From Silene noctiflora (Eukaryota > Streptophyta > Magnoliopsida > Caryophyllales > Caryophyllaceae), in contig VHZZ01005628.1 in assembly GCA_009801015.1 (NCBI GenBank), positions 634-22,128 on the forward strand: DNA of 21,495 nt, in the 5' to 3' direction. This document shows positions 1 through 10,800 of the stretch, piece by piece. The position numbers and the translations under genes were made by a program. Within the stretch, counting starts at the first letter, position 1. Each line of letters begins with the position of its first letter. The notes under the pieces are model-generated. The model saw only the letters and a list, made by a program, of their open reading frames with translations. It did no database searches and was not told the DNA's origin.

Positions 1-161
1 TTAGTGTAGTTTATTAGTTCAAATATCAAATCCTTTTATCTTGCCGACCTAGCTTAGTCATCTATTTAAATCAACTAGTAGTGCAACTCGCTCCCNGTGA
101 TTCGACCCTCAAAGTGCTACACGACATCATACACTTGCGAGGTATTTAAAACTACACATCA
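1..161. other. Non-coding edge, possibly a retroelement scrap
   Basis: There is no coding potential here. The words around 85-150 (a GTGATTCGACCCTC stretch followed by an ACTTGCGAGGTATTTA stretch) resemble sequence I associate with plant LTR-retrotransposon ends or leaders. No terminus, primer site or target duplication can be seen, so this is only an impression. One ambiguous base lies at 97. Confidence 0.2.
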
Positions 162-295
162 GTCACAAGTTGAAAACGGATAGTGTCCTCTCACAATATG
201 CAAGTAGTACTATCCATGAGGCGCTCCATTTCTACCCCACTTGCCTTCCACTTGCCTTATTGTGAGAGGAGCATCATCCGTCTTCAACTTGTGAC
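162..295. repeat. Long imperfect inverted repeat (MITE-like foldback)
   Basis: The left arm, about 162-205 (starting GTCACAAGTTGAAAACGGAT), is matched in reverse complement by the right arm, about 250-295 (ending CGTCTTCAACTTGTGAC). Only a few mismatches and a 2-base length difference separate the arms, and the loop is about 44 bp. A transcript would fold into a long hairpin. Just outside the right arm, GGATAGTCCTGTCACAA repeats words of the arm, so the element may extend to about 325. There is no coding capacity. The family is not recognised with certainty. It is called MITE-like from its size and symmetry. Confidence 0.6.
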
Positions 296-1337
296 GGATA
301 GTCCTGTCACAAACAAGGCGCTTTGATTTTCCATAACCGTCATTGTAAATTGGATTATCATGTTTATTGCCATTTTGCAACTTTTTTTTATCTGCTATTG
401 AAGATTACTAATACTTTCATTTTTATAAGATAATTAGAGATTCGTTTATAGTTAACTAAAAATTAAACCAAATAGTTTGCTTTATTTTTGTTCCCTCAAA
501 TCTTATGTGTCATGTCATTTAATATCTCAAACGTCAGTAAAATTTTAAGGTTTAGAACTTTTTTAAAAAAAAAAAAATCTTTATAACATAAAAGTTTAGC
601 TAAAAGACAAAAAAAAACTTTCTACATGCTTAACAAAAAACCAAATCATTTGCATTTTTCTCAATATTTTAGTTGTAAAATAATTTTTTAGTAGTTACAC
701 ATTTTGTATTCTTAACTCAATATTTATAATAACGTAATTAAATCATCTATACACTAATTTTACATAAGATGTTTTTCTTACTAGTGACAAAAAAAGAAGA
801 GATTATTTGGTTTAATGCGAGAATTTCATTATGATTAAACTCATGTAATCGGAGTTGCTTGGCAAGCGACTCCTCGCATTATATAGGAATTAGAGTTCAT
901 GAATTAAACAATTAAACAATACTTTAACGCTATTGAGAGACCGTTTCTCTAAAGTTTTTGTGTTCTTAATAACTTCTATTTCCCATGAAAATTAAGAAGG
1001 CAACCAAATAACCCCGAAAAAAATGAACATTAATTTATTGAGAAAAAACTAAATTTTTACAATTAAAAAATATGAATAAAAATAATGCAATCGATTCGAT
1101 TTTTATTTAACTACATTGATAAACCTTGAATACTTTTGTAAAAAAAAAAAAAAAAAAAAGGTTCGAAACCTTTGTATTTTACGGCTTTGAGCAATTAAAT
1201 GACGTGAAATAAAGATTGGGGGGAAAAAGACAAATTGGTTAATTTTATTTCCGTTAACTATAAAGGAATCCCACCTTATCTAATAAATAATGCTCAGGGA
1301 AAAAAACAAGACTAATGGGAAATAATGGAGGTAATAG
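296..1337. other. AT-rich intergenic DNA
   Basis: No gene is seen. The stretch is AT-rich with homopolymer runs, including 20 A residues at 1140-1159. It also holds a small foldback (listed separately) and a GAGAGACCGTTTCTCT near-palindrome at about 934-949, of the GACGGTCTC type that recurs elsewhere in the window. Confidence 0.6.
813..881. repeat. Small two-part foldback
   Basis: TAATGCGAG at 813-821 is the exact reverse complement of CTCGCATTA at 873-881. Nested inside, GGAGTTGCTTG (851-861) pairs with CAAGCGACTCC (863-873) with one mismatch around a single-base centre. Together they could form a stem with one large one-sided bulge. The origin is unknown. It may be a remnant of a small transposon. 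Confidence 0.4.
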
Positions 1338-1343
1338 TAACAT

Positions 1344-1948
1344 CAGCGGCGGACCTAGGATTTTTATATAAGGGGGCACAAAATTATTTTCTAATAAATT
1401 GTCTTTCAGTTATGAGGCACTTTATGCTATAATTTATTTTTTGTACAATATATAAAAAAATGAGTAAACTAAATGTTATTTGTACATAAAAAAAATCTTA
1501 AATACTAAACTTTTTGCTTTTTACAAAACATGGAGAAATATATATGGCATTGAAGCTTGAAAGATATCTTTTGTAAGATAAATTACATTTTAATTCTAAA
1601 ATAAACATTGAACACTAGTGATTTAGCGGTTGAGACATTAAGATGTAACATTGAAGGTCTTGTGTTTGACTCCTGTTAGAAACAAATTTTTGACGAAGGA
1701 ACTATTGTAATTAAACAAATGTGGGCTGTGGTCGAAGGCCCAAAAAAACACTACAAGACTTTTATAATAACAAAATGCATGAAATGGGAGTCGAACCTAG
1801 GCTGCCGCAACTAGGTGTACAACTATACAAGAATCCTACCATCTGCACTACAGTAAACACTTGCCTATAGTTTATACTTACAAATATTTGTTCCTGAACT
1901 TTCATGGTGGACACCTGCCCACCCGCCCCTCCTAAATCCGCCATGCTG
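1344..1948. mobile_element. Non-autonomous hAT-like element
   Basis: The left end reads CAGCGGCGGACCTAGGA (1344-1360). The right end, read on the minus strand from 1948, is CAGCATGGCGGATTTAGGA. These are imperfect terminal inverted repeats of the CAG..GGCGGA..TAGGA type common at plant hAT-family ends. Flush outside both ends is TAACAT (1338-1343 and 1949-1954), a possible 6-bp target duplication. Intact hAT elements make 8 bp, so either it has decayed or the family assignment is imperfect. The roughly 600-bp interior has no transposase. It carries tRNA-like pol III promoter boxes, described separately. Confidence 0.5.
1787..1850 (-). ncRNA. tRNA-derived pol III promoter (SINE-head-like)
   Basis: On the minus strand TAGTGCAGATGG (1850-1839) fits the A-box consensus TRGYNNARNNGG, and GGTTCGACTCC (1797-1787) is a perfect B-box. 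About 41 bp separates them. A weaker B-box-like GTTTGACTCC sits on the plus strand near 1664-1673, so two tRNA-like segments face each other. No proper acceptor or T stem can be drawn, so this is not a working tRNA gene. A SINE head or old tRNA relic inside the hAT-like element is the best reading. Confidence 0.4.
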
Positions 1949-3101
1949 TAACATTTAATAGAAAGTGAACCAAGTTGCAAAAAGACAAACATAATAATCA
2001 ACTTTTACAATGACAGTTCTATTTAAGAAAAAATAATCTTACAATGGCAAAATATAAGATGTTATGGCAGCAATTGAGTTAGAAGGGTAATATATAAATA
2101 GTATAATGCTCTAACTTCAAATGATGCCTGATTATCCAAACAGTTATCATACTTATCAAGCTACAAATTGCATTCTTAAGACTTATTTAGTTGCCTAAAA
2201 AAACACTTATAATTCATATGAATTGAACTTCTAAATTCTAATTCCTCCATATTAGAGGAAGTTGCTTACTTAATCCTCCTTGGTAGCCAAATATTCAAAT
2301 GGAAGTAGAGTTTCCACATGCAACCAAACAAAATTTTCAAGTTCCCGTGAAATAGAATAGCATAGTAATTAGAACTTTTCGGGCTTTGTAATTTCCTGTT
2401 GTAAACCAAATGACTTTTAAAATATCATTATTAAAGCCAACCACGCCACAATTAGTCGTACATCCCAAAGTCCTCGGTCATGCTAATATGTAAGATATGA
2501 ATATTAGATAATATACATTCGTATATATTATTTTTCATCTATATATATGATTTTTCATTTATACTTGTAATATTTTTTATCTACATAAAAAATACCGTAT
2601 AATTTTTCATTTATTTAAATTTTGTAGGTTATATCTTCTATCAATTTACCTTAAATTTATAAATTTTTATTTTATAAATTTGTTATATATTTTAAGGTTC
2701 CTTGAAAACTATAAATTTCTAAACATTGATATTTTAAGAGTTTAATAAGATTTAGAGAAATGAAATGTTCTGAGATAGTGGAGAGAGAAATTTTAATAAA
2801 AAGATATTTGTTGTGGACTCCGGTTAAAAAACTTGAGAACCAATGACAATCTTGTAAAAGACATTGCTTTTATACTATGTAAATTTAACCACTTTTCTCA
2901 AGTATCGAATTCTTATTATATGCAGTGATGATCCTGTATGAAAAAACATTACTTTTATATTATTAAGATTTTAGGTCAAAAGTTTATATAACTTAAATAA
3001 ATATACTTAAAAATAGTAAAAAGATGAAGTTACTTTTCGGTGACTAAATAGTCAAAGATAAAGTTATCGAAGATTTTTCAGTCTAGCCTTAACTCTCTTT
3101 A

Positions 3102-3325
3102 GAGTATTTCCAATGGTTATTAGGAAGGACCTGCTTGCAATTTTACAAAAATTTCAAGCGGGTTGCTCACCATTTGGAGTAGGAAAAATACGACCCGCTT
3201 AAAAGTCGCACCTGCTCTACCAAGCTACATGCTTGGTTTCAAATTGCCTTCTTTTTATTGGTCGATTATTGTTAAATGGGCCTATTCAAGCTATAATTAT
3301 ATGTAGCTCACCATTGGAGCGGTAT
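3102..3325. repeat. Possible MITE with CCAATGG ends
   Basis: The left end GAGTATTTCCAATGGTTA (3102-3119) and the right end, TATACCGCTCCAATGGTGA on the minus strand from about 3325, share TCCAATGGT in inverted orientation. A further inverted-type copy (CTCACCATTTGGAGTAGG) lies at 3166-3183. GAGCATCTCCAATGG-type ends are common in plant miniature elements. No convincing target duplication was found, so the boundaries are approximate and the family is left open. Confidence 0.3.
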
Positions 3326-3430
3326 ATAACTTGGCAATATTGTTGAAATTTCTTATGTGGTAGAGCAAGTTACAATAAATTGTAAGTTGTAAGATACAAT
3401 TAAAGAAGCTGGCTTAAATATTAACACCAC

Positions 3431-3462
3431 AAATCCTCGTTGTATGAAATCCTCGTTGTATG
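3431..3462. repeat. Tandem duplication, 2 x 16 bp
   Basis: AAATCCTCGTTGTATG occurs twice back to back (3431-3446 and 3447-3462) with no mismatch. No function is visible. Confidence 0.85.
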
Positions 3463-4196
3463 TTAAGCACCACACAAATACAAATGAGTGACGCCGATCA
3501 TTCATCGAGCAGTACAAATCCTGGGTCCCATCCTCATTATATAAATGATAAGGTCCTTGAAAGTCATCGGCACTTGTTGTACGCGAAACACATAATTAAT
3601 TGGAAATGAGTTAGATAAGTGTTGGTTCCATAAATTAATTTGGGAAACACATCACAATAATCATTAGACAAGCTTTTGGATTGAGTCACGTAGTATGATT
3701 GATTCAACTATTCATGTTTAATTGTGCTTGCCGACACTTGTTGATTACTTTCACAATTTAAATCCAAGTACATGATTCACGGTTTCACAATTTACTTTCA
3801 CAATTTAAATCCAATTTAGTATGTGTCCACAATTTGACAAACATATTTAACTTGTTGAGTCAATTAATCTTGCCTATTTTCAACACTGTGGCGTGCTAAT
3901 GTGCTATGCTTAGATTAGGTTCTTTCTTAAACTTGGCGTAAGACCGTTGTATGTGTGAAAGTGATAAAGAGAATGACAGCGGTTAGTGGACAAATTCTTG
4001 TTTCAACCGAAGTTTCCGTTTGAAATATAACATATAAAAATAAATATTTTTTCTTGATAAAATGTTACCATCAATTTTATGTTAAACAGAGACGCCTTTA
4101 GTGATATTATTTTATTATTAAATAATCACTTTCTATTAAAAAAAAAGTTGACATTCTCACGTTTTATGTTAGGACCATCTCAACAGAGACCTACCC

Positions 4197-4816
4197 GAGA
4201 GAGTGAAGGAGAAAGAAGAGGCACAAGGTTGAAGTTATTGTGACAAACCACGACTGAAGGAAAATAGGAAATGCCGATGACATTACCGTCTTATAAAACC
4301 TTTACAACTTGTTAACCTTCTTTTACTTGCACTTATATTTTGATCGATTGTGAAATCCGTCTTAAGTTAGGACGGTCTTAAAGAACTAGGGAAAAAATGA
4401 TCTTATAGGAATGGGTTGTAGAACGGGACATAATGTAGGGATTGTAGGCCAGTCATATGAGCTAATACCAGCTAGACGAAAATAATGATTTAATCAAAAG
4501 AACAGTGTTTTGGCCTTGTGCAAGAAGGGGTTTAAAACAATAATATTACATTAAATGAAATTATAATGATATACCACCGGATGATACAATCACATTTTCG
4601 AACTACAGATTGTACACCACATCACACCCATTTTCCGGGAGGAGGGTTACAAATAAACATATTTAAGATTTCTACCTAAAGCGTCAAACTGCACCGATAG
4701 CAGCACATTTGAACCTTCTGTGCGTTTGTTCATGAATCATGATCTGTTCAAAGGTATGCAACTTTCTTTAGTGAGAAGTAAAAGAGCGAGCGGTCAAGGA
4801 CATAAGGTATGAAAGC
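4197..4816. other. 3' flank of the kinase gene
   Basis: This lies downstream of the stop codon of the minus-strand kinase gene and should contain its 3' UTR and polyadenylation region. I see no canonical AATAAA on the minus strand close to the stop, which is ordinary for plants, so no cleavage site is called. A partial palindrome with GTCTTAA..GACGGTCTTAA words lies at about 4353-4382. Confidence 0.4.
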
Positions 4817-7800
4817 TTATGTGCACCTTGTGTTTTCATCAATAACGTCGCATTTCCAAACTACATCTTTTAATCCTGATGAGAACTTCTTGTAGAACTG
4901 TCATTTACAGAAATTCGATCTAATATTAGAGGCCAAGACAAGAAGTGAAGCGACTTATCTTACGTTCACAAGAAGAGCACCTACCTTGTGAAACTCTAAG
5001 GTATCACCACCCGTCTTCCTTAACTCTACTACATGCAACGATGGAGCAACTTCAAATACCTGAAATCAAGAGACATACCACTCATGAGTTATAATTACAG
5101 ATATTACGCTTCTATTAAGCTTAATATACTTTAAGCCTTCAAGGAAATAAACTAAAGTCGGGTTTCATAAGCGTGTCTTTATCCCGACTAGCATAAGACG
5201 GTCAAATACGTGAGACTAACTGAAATCTTTGCATTCCTTGTTTGATTATAGGGTTAATAAGTTGGTCTCACATTAGGTACAGTTTTTTTGGTAGACTCCT
5301 AACACAGAGAAAGGGGTTAACCACTTTAGATTCAGAAAGAGTAAATAGGTACAACATTCTACACAACCGCAAACTTCAAAAAGCAAGCGATCAAGCTCTA
5401 AGTTTGATATATGGACAAAATTCCTATGTGCACCACCAATAAATGACCACAAGCCTTCGAACCCAAGTACAAACACATCATATAAAGTATAGTTAGTAAA
5501 GGAGTCACAGTGCAACACAAGTTATTCGGCACGAAGAATGGCAGGGCACCAAACTATTAGGCATAACATCAATCAAATGAGAGAATACCTCTGTAGCCAC
5601 AGAAAGGCGTCCCTTTCTTCCACTTGTATGACCTTGTAACTTCAACTGATACAATCGATCACGTAAAATTCAATACCAACAGAATATTTAAAGAATGAAT
5701 TTTGGTTTTTTAAGAACGCTATTTACCTTGTAATTTTGCTTGCGAACGTTGAAATCAAGGGATTTTGCAGCTTCTTCAATCTTAGTCACGATCTCATTTG
5801 CCGGGCATTGAGAAGTAAAACGTGTTTCTCTTTTTACCATACCCTGTATCAAATAAAAGAAGAATATATCACAGATGGAAAGAGAGGTAACGCGTACGAT
5901 ACACGACATCTATTTACGGGGGTACATGGATGATAATGACGTTTAATTTAAATTCCTGTTCCCTTTCATGGTAAATGTCAAGAGTCTAAGACTCTCGTAC
6001 CCAAATCAATATCTTTTCTCAACACACTGAAATAGAGAGAAGGATATCAACTCCAGAACGAAAAGAATGGACCCACCAATGTAACAATGCTCTAATAGTC
6101 TAATACAAAACCGAAATTACAGTATTATGTAACTATCAGTTTAGACGATGTAAGAGAATTTGGTAAGAGCGACTTACAGGCCCCTTATTGAAAAGGCTGT
6201 CCAGACTGAACCCTTGGGATCCAGAAATAAGCTCAAAGGCGTTCATTGATACAGGTTTCTCCCGTCTTTCTGTAACAAGATTTTCACGCTGCACATGTGA
6301 AACAAAAAAATATATATTCAGATTCGTACATGACGTGAGATGTCCTCAACTCCTCATACTCCTCAATAATATTAGATTGCTCATCCGGAAGACAAAATTG
6401 CCTAAATCATTTTTGTGGAATAAGCTTATTCTTCACCAAAATAGTGACGTTGACAAGTGTATAGCTTATTTTAGAGCAAAATATACCTCAATTGTACATA
6501 CAATAGAAGTTTATGCTTTAAGTTGGAGTACCAAAATGGTCAACTGTTTAACAGTTTGAAGCCTGAAAGAGGGGAGCTGGGAGAGTGTCATATGCTGAAA
6601 TAGAACATCTTTTGGGAAAGGGGAGGTATCTAGTTTCATACGGAGTATAAGAGAGTTTTGTTTATGTCTCCAGACCAAATTTTGAAGATACAAACTAAGC
6701 CAACTTACCTCAGAGTTATTAAAAGCAGCATCTACATCATCAAGATTCACATCCTCTTCCTCTTCGAAGCTTGGTGAATGATAATCCTTTTTGAACCATT
6801 CATCTTGCAGAATATCAGAAATCGTAATTCTCTGCAGAATTGTAGTTTTTCTCATTAGAGAGCACAAAATAAAAAATAATGCTAAGAGGAAACCTAAGAA
6901 CATCAGATACTTCCACGTGAACGATAAAATGGAAGTCACAAATAAAGCTACAGATCTTACAGTTAACGGGCTAGGATCAAGAATTCGTTTTATCAGTTTC
7001 TTAGCACCAGGTGAGAACCACGATGGATACATAACTTCTGCCCGTTGGATCTGCAAAAGAAAGAGAACACTGTAAATAGATTCTGAAAGGTGCCATGCAT
7101 TAGACCCTCCTACAAAGTATAGATGCTCACTTTTTTGTACAAAGTCATGAGATTTGGGTCATCAAAAGGCAAGTAACCAGCCATAAGCACAAATAGAATA
7201 ACCCCGCAGGACCACACATCAGATGCTGCGCCATCATAACCTTTATCAGTGAGCACCTGACATCAAATGTAACAAATCAATTTAATAGGCATAAAAGCAT
7301 ATAACAGCTACATAATCCTTAGAAACATAAGTGAGTACCTCTGGAGCTACGTAGTTTGGAGTTCCACAGGCAGTGTGAAGCAGACCGTCTTCCTGCAGAA
7401 AGATGGAACAAAACATCATTACAGTTGCAACGTTATAAACAGATCATACAATATTTTTAGATGAATTACAAGTTAAACCTCCTATCAATATGGGAACACA
7501 GTTTTCTTTATAACTCTAAACAAATTAAGGGTAACAATATTTCCATGCCTGATCTGTCTCCTAGCTAACCAGCAACTGACCAGAATTTACAAAGTCTACA
7601 AAAAGCTACATAATATTTTAATGGAGCAATCAAACTTTACATGAAAAGAATGCATAAAATAGGACAAAGGAATTTTCGATAAATCAGAAAGCTTTAGATT
7701 CAGTAATGCTAATGTTACTCCAACTTGGATGCAAGCTATATGGTGAAAGAAGTTCCATGTTTTTGGCCTGAAACAAATGTCAAAAGTTCATGTCATGTCG

Positions 7801-10800
7801 GAATGGCGGAGTATCACAGCCAATGTGAATTCTTGAAGTAAAATACAATGCATCCAATTGATAGACTGTTGTGGACTTCAAGTATGATTTGGAACTGCAG
7901 CCCTTCTTGTACCACCAGTCTGAAGAACTCCAAGAGCATGGAATCCAAATTAAAGATAAAAAGAGTGTAGAAATTCAACAAGCATCGAATCAAAGTACAA
8001 TGACCTATAAGGGTAGAACCGTAGAACTGTAGAACTGTAGAAGGAGGCTTAGGCAAGTCGCTAATATAGAAATTCAAGTAGCTAAAAAAATTGCTATGTG
8101 CCTAAAGAACGGGGATTGTTGTTGAAGGCATTCAACAGATACAAAAATTAGAACCATGCATAGGAGAAAAAAAGGCAATACTCACACGAACTTGCTGAGA
8201 AAATACACTTAGTCCAAAGTCCGCAATTTTTAGACCACCAAAGGAGTCAAGAAGAAGATTTTCTGGCTGAAAAGCAAAGCAAGCCACCAAAATTAAAAAA
8301 GAAAGTAATATTAATACTCAGGTTGGAGTTTATTGAATTGCTGCGAGTAAGGTCTATGCAACTCTAACATGTAACAACATACCTTCAAATCCCTGTGGTA
8401 TACACCTCTGCTGTGACAGTAATCCACAGCATTAATTAGCTGTTGAAAGTACTTCCTAGCATCATTTTCCTTAAGCCTGCCCTGCTTCGCCTGTACAAAA
8501 CAAAATGAAGAAAGATTAGAATAGATAGGTATTTCATTGTACACAAGTCACAAATTAACACACTGCCGCAAAGAATAAGCCTGAGTACATCGTGACTTCA
8601 TACATAGAGGCATATAGCAAAAAGTGACCAATTTCAAAGATGAAAAACTCACTATTATGTCAAAGAGTTCGCCACCATCAACTAGTTCAAGAACCATATA
8701 GATCTTTGTTTTGCTTGCCATGACCTGCTAGAGAAAGGATTAAATTAACTAAATGTACATAGATGTTTGGAGATCCAGACGAAAGCCAACACATGAAACA
8801 ATTTTTCATCGAACACCAACTCTTTTTAGGAATTTTTTTGAGTATCATATTCTAGTATCATGCTAACACAAGGCCTTAGATATGCGTTAGGGCTAAATGC
8901 CTAAATCTCAGCCAAAACAAACATGATCACAAACACTAATGCAACATATGGTCCTTGAAAAGCAATTCATATAAGTGACAGGCAAATCCGATAAAATCAA
9001 ATTTCTTAAAATACACTCTTGCTGCAGTAATGTTTAAAGTACACTAACTGGAATCCCACAATTTATTAATAAGAAGAAAAAATCTTAGCATTAAGCATGT
9101 ACCTCGTGAAGCTGCACCACATTCGGATGCTTGATCACCTTCATTGTAGCAATTTCTCGCTTAATCTGGTTAGGAAAAATGAACAATATTTGAATGACAA
9201 AGATGTAACATGGCTACAATATTTAAGATTCTGGTATCCACCAAGGAAAGTGGACACAACAAATATATCATATAACAATGACAGTATGCAGTGGCAATAG
9301 TAGTGTTCACATTCATCAATTTTGATGTCATCTTTACTCTATTTCGGCCAAACGTAGAATTAAACTCTATATAAAGAGCATAGAAATGAAAGAAACTCAA
9401 GTTAAACCATACATTATTCCTAGTTGTACTGATGCGGGTATAGTTTCCAAAAAGGTTGAGATTGGCTGAAATGAGGGCTAATAAGATAACAAAACCATAT
9501 GATGATGACACTTCATCAAAATAAAACTATTGTCATCACTTTTCCAATATTAAAGTGCTGAGATATTTATAAAAATTGTCTTTGGCTGTATGCTAGAAAC
9601 CTTGAGACTTGTTGTTTTGGGACATCTGCAAGCTACAAGAAGTCTAGAACATCAACAAATGGTTGAATATCTAAAATGCACCTTCTGCACATTTTCTTCA
9701 CCAATTCATTTCCAAGTCAAACCTGCTTAAAAGTTAATACAATCCACCCATCGTTGTATAATTAACCACATTTCACTTTTGCGATCAAACTTCCCTAGCT
9801 GTGACCATATTTGCTATCAATCAAGTATTAAGCCACCTAATTACAGGTTCAGATTTTAACAGTGAGATTAATTTAGTATACCAAACAATTACTTCATGGG
9901 CCATTACAACATCAACAGAATTTTTCTAGTAAATAGGTGACCATGATGGGCTTTCCAACAAGTAATAGCGAAGTCACTTCCTTAATCCTAACAAGGCCTA
10001 GAACCGTAGAACGTTTTTCTTGTTGCATTTCAGATCGTACAATAACAGCAAATCACGGGCCCTCGCGGCAACTAAACGATGAAGTTGGAGAGCAGTCAGA
10101 CTTCTTAAACTACTTTGTTCTAAACCATATATTATGACACTTAAGAATGTGTTGGTGATTTAAGTGTAATTACCGGTTCATTTGACGTAATTAAAGATTG
10201 GTTCATGAATGGGTAATTTCTAAATAATAAAATGCTAGTTCGGGAAGTACGGAGTGTACGCTTGCATAATTATTTACGGAATTACAGAATAGTTTTCGTT
10301 CGAATAACTATGCGGGGGTTCGGGGGCAACGGCCCCGAAACTTTGGATTTAATTAATTCCCGTCAGAATTTCGAAATCCAACAGGATTAATCTGAAGGGT
10401 TGCAACCCTTCAGGAATTCGTTTCCCTTTTCCCTTGTTTCCCCATTCCTCTTCTATAAATATAGATTGAGGGTCAGAANGAAAAANGTTAGAGAAATAAT
10501 CAATCCTTCTGCATTCTGATCGAATTGATAAACTACACAAAATACTTCTTAAATTATATCTCTGTTTCCTTGCCAGAATCAGAGGGCAACCGTCTTATCT
10601 CAATAGAAAATTCGATACAACCCAGACACTAAGTAAGGGTCGAATTGTTCTATTAGGAAAGCATAGCGATTCGGTGCGGTTTTTCATTTTGTCTTTACAG
10701 TTCGTGATACAATTCCTAACAGAATGTGCAATTGGTTAACCGTCAATTTCAAACTACAATAATTTAGCTTAAATTTTCGACATTTTGTAATGATTGGTCC

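Larger units (their letters stand above)
1955..4196. other. AT-rich intergenic DNA
   Basis: No gene is seen. The stretch is strongly AT-rich, with runs of TATATA near 2500-2560. It contains a MITE-like segment near 3102-3325 and a 16-bp tandem duplication at 3431-3462, both listed. A TAAGACCGTTG word near 3938 is another member of the dispersed GACGGTC-type motif. Confidence 0.6.

Noticed and set aside
1787-1850. A functional tRNA gene
   Set aside because: Good A and B boxes, but no acceptor or T stems can be paired. It was kept only as a SINE-like or relic feature.
6188-6559. 123-codon plus-strand open frame
   Set aside because: It overlaps exon 10 and intron 9 of the minus-strand kinase gene and has no domain. 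It is an antisense shadow.
9170-9511. 113-codon minus-strand open frame
   Set aside because: It lies in kinase intron 1 next to exon 2, has no family resemblance, and the correct splice acceptor at 9166-9167 excludes it.
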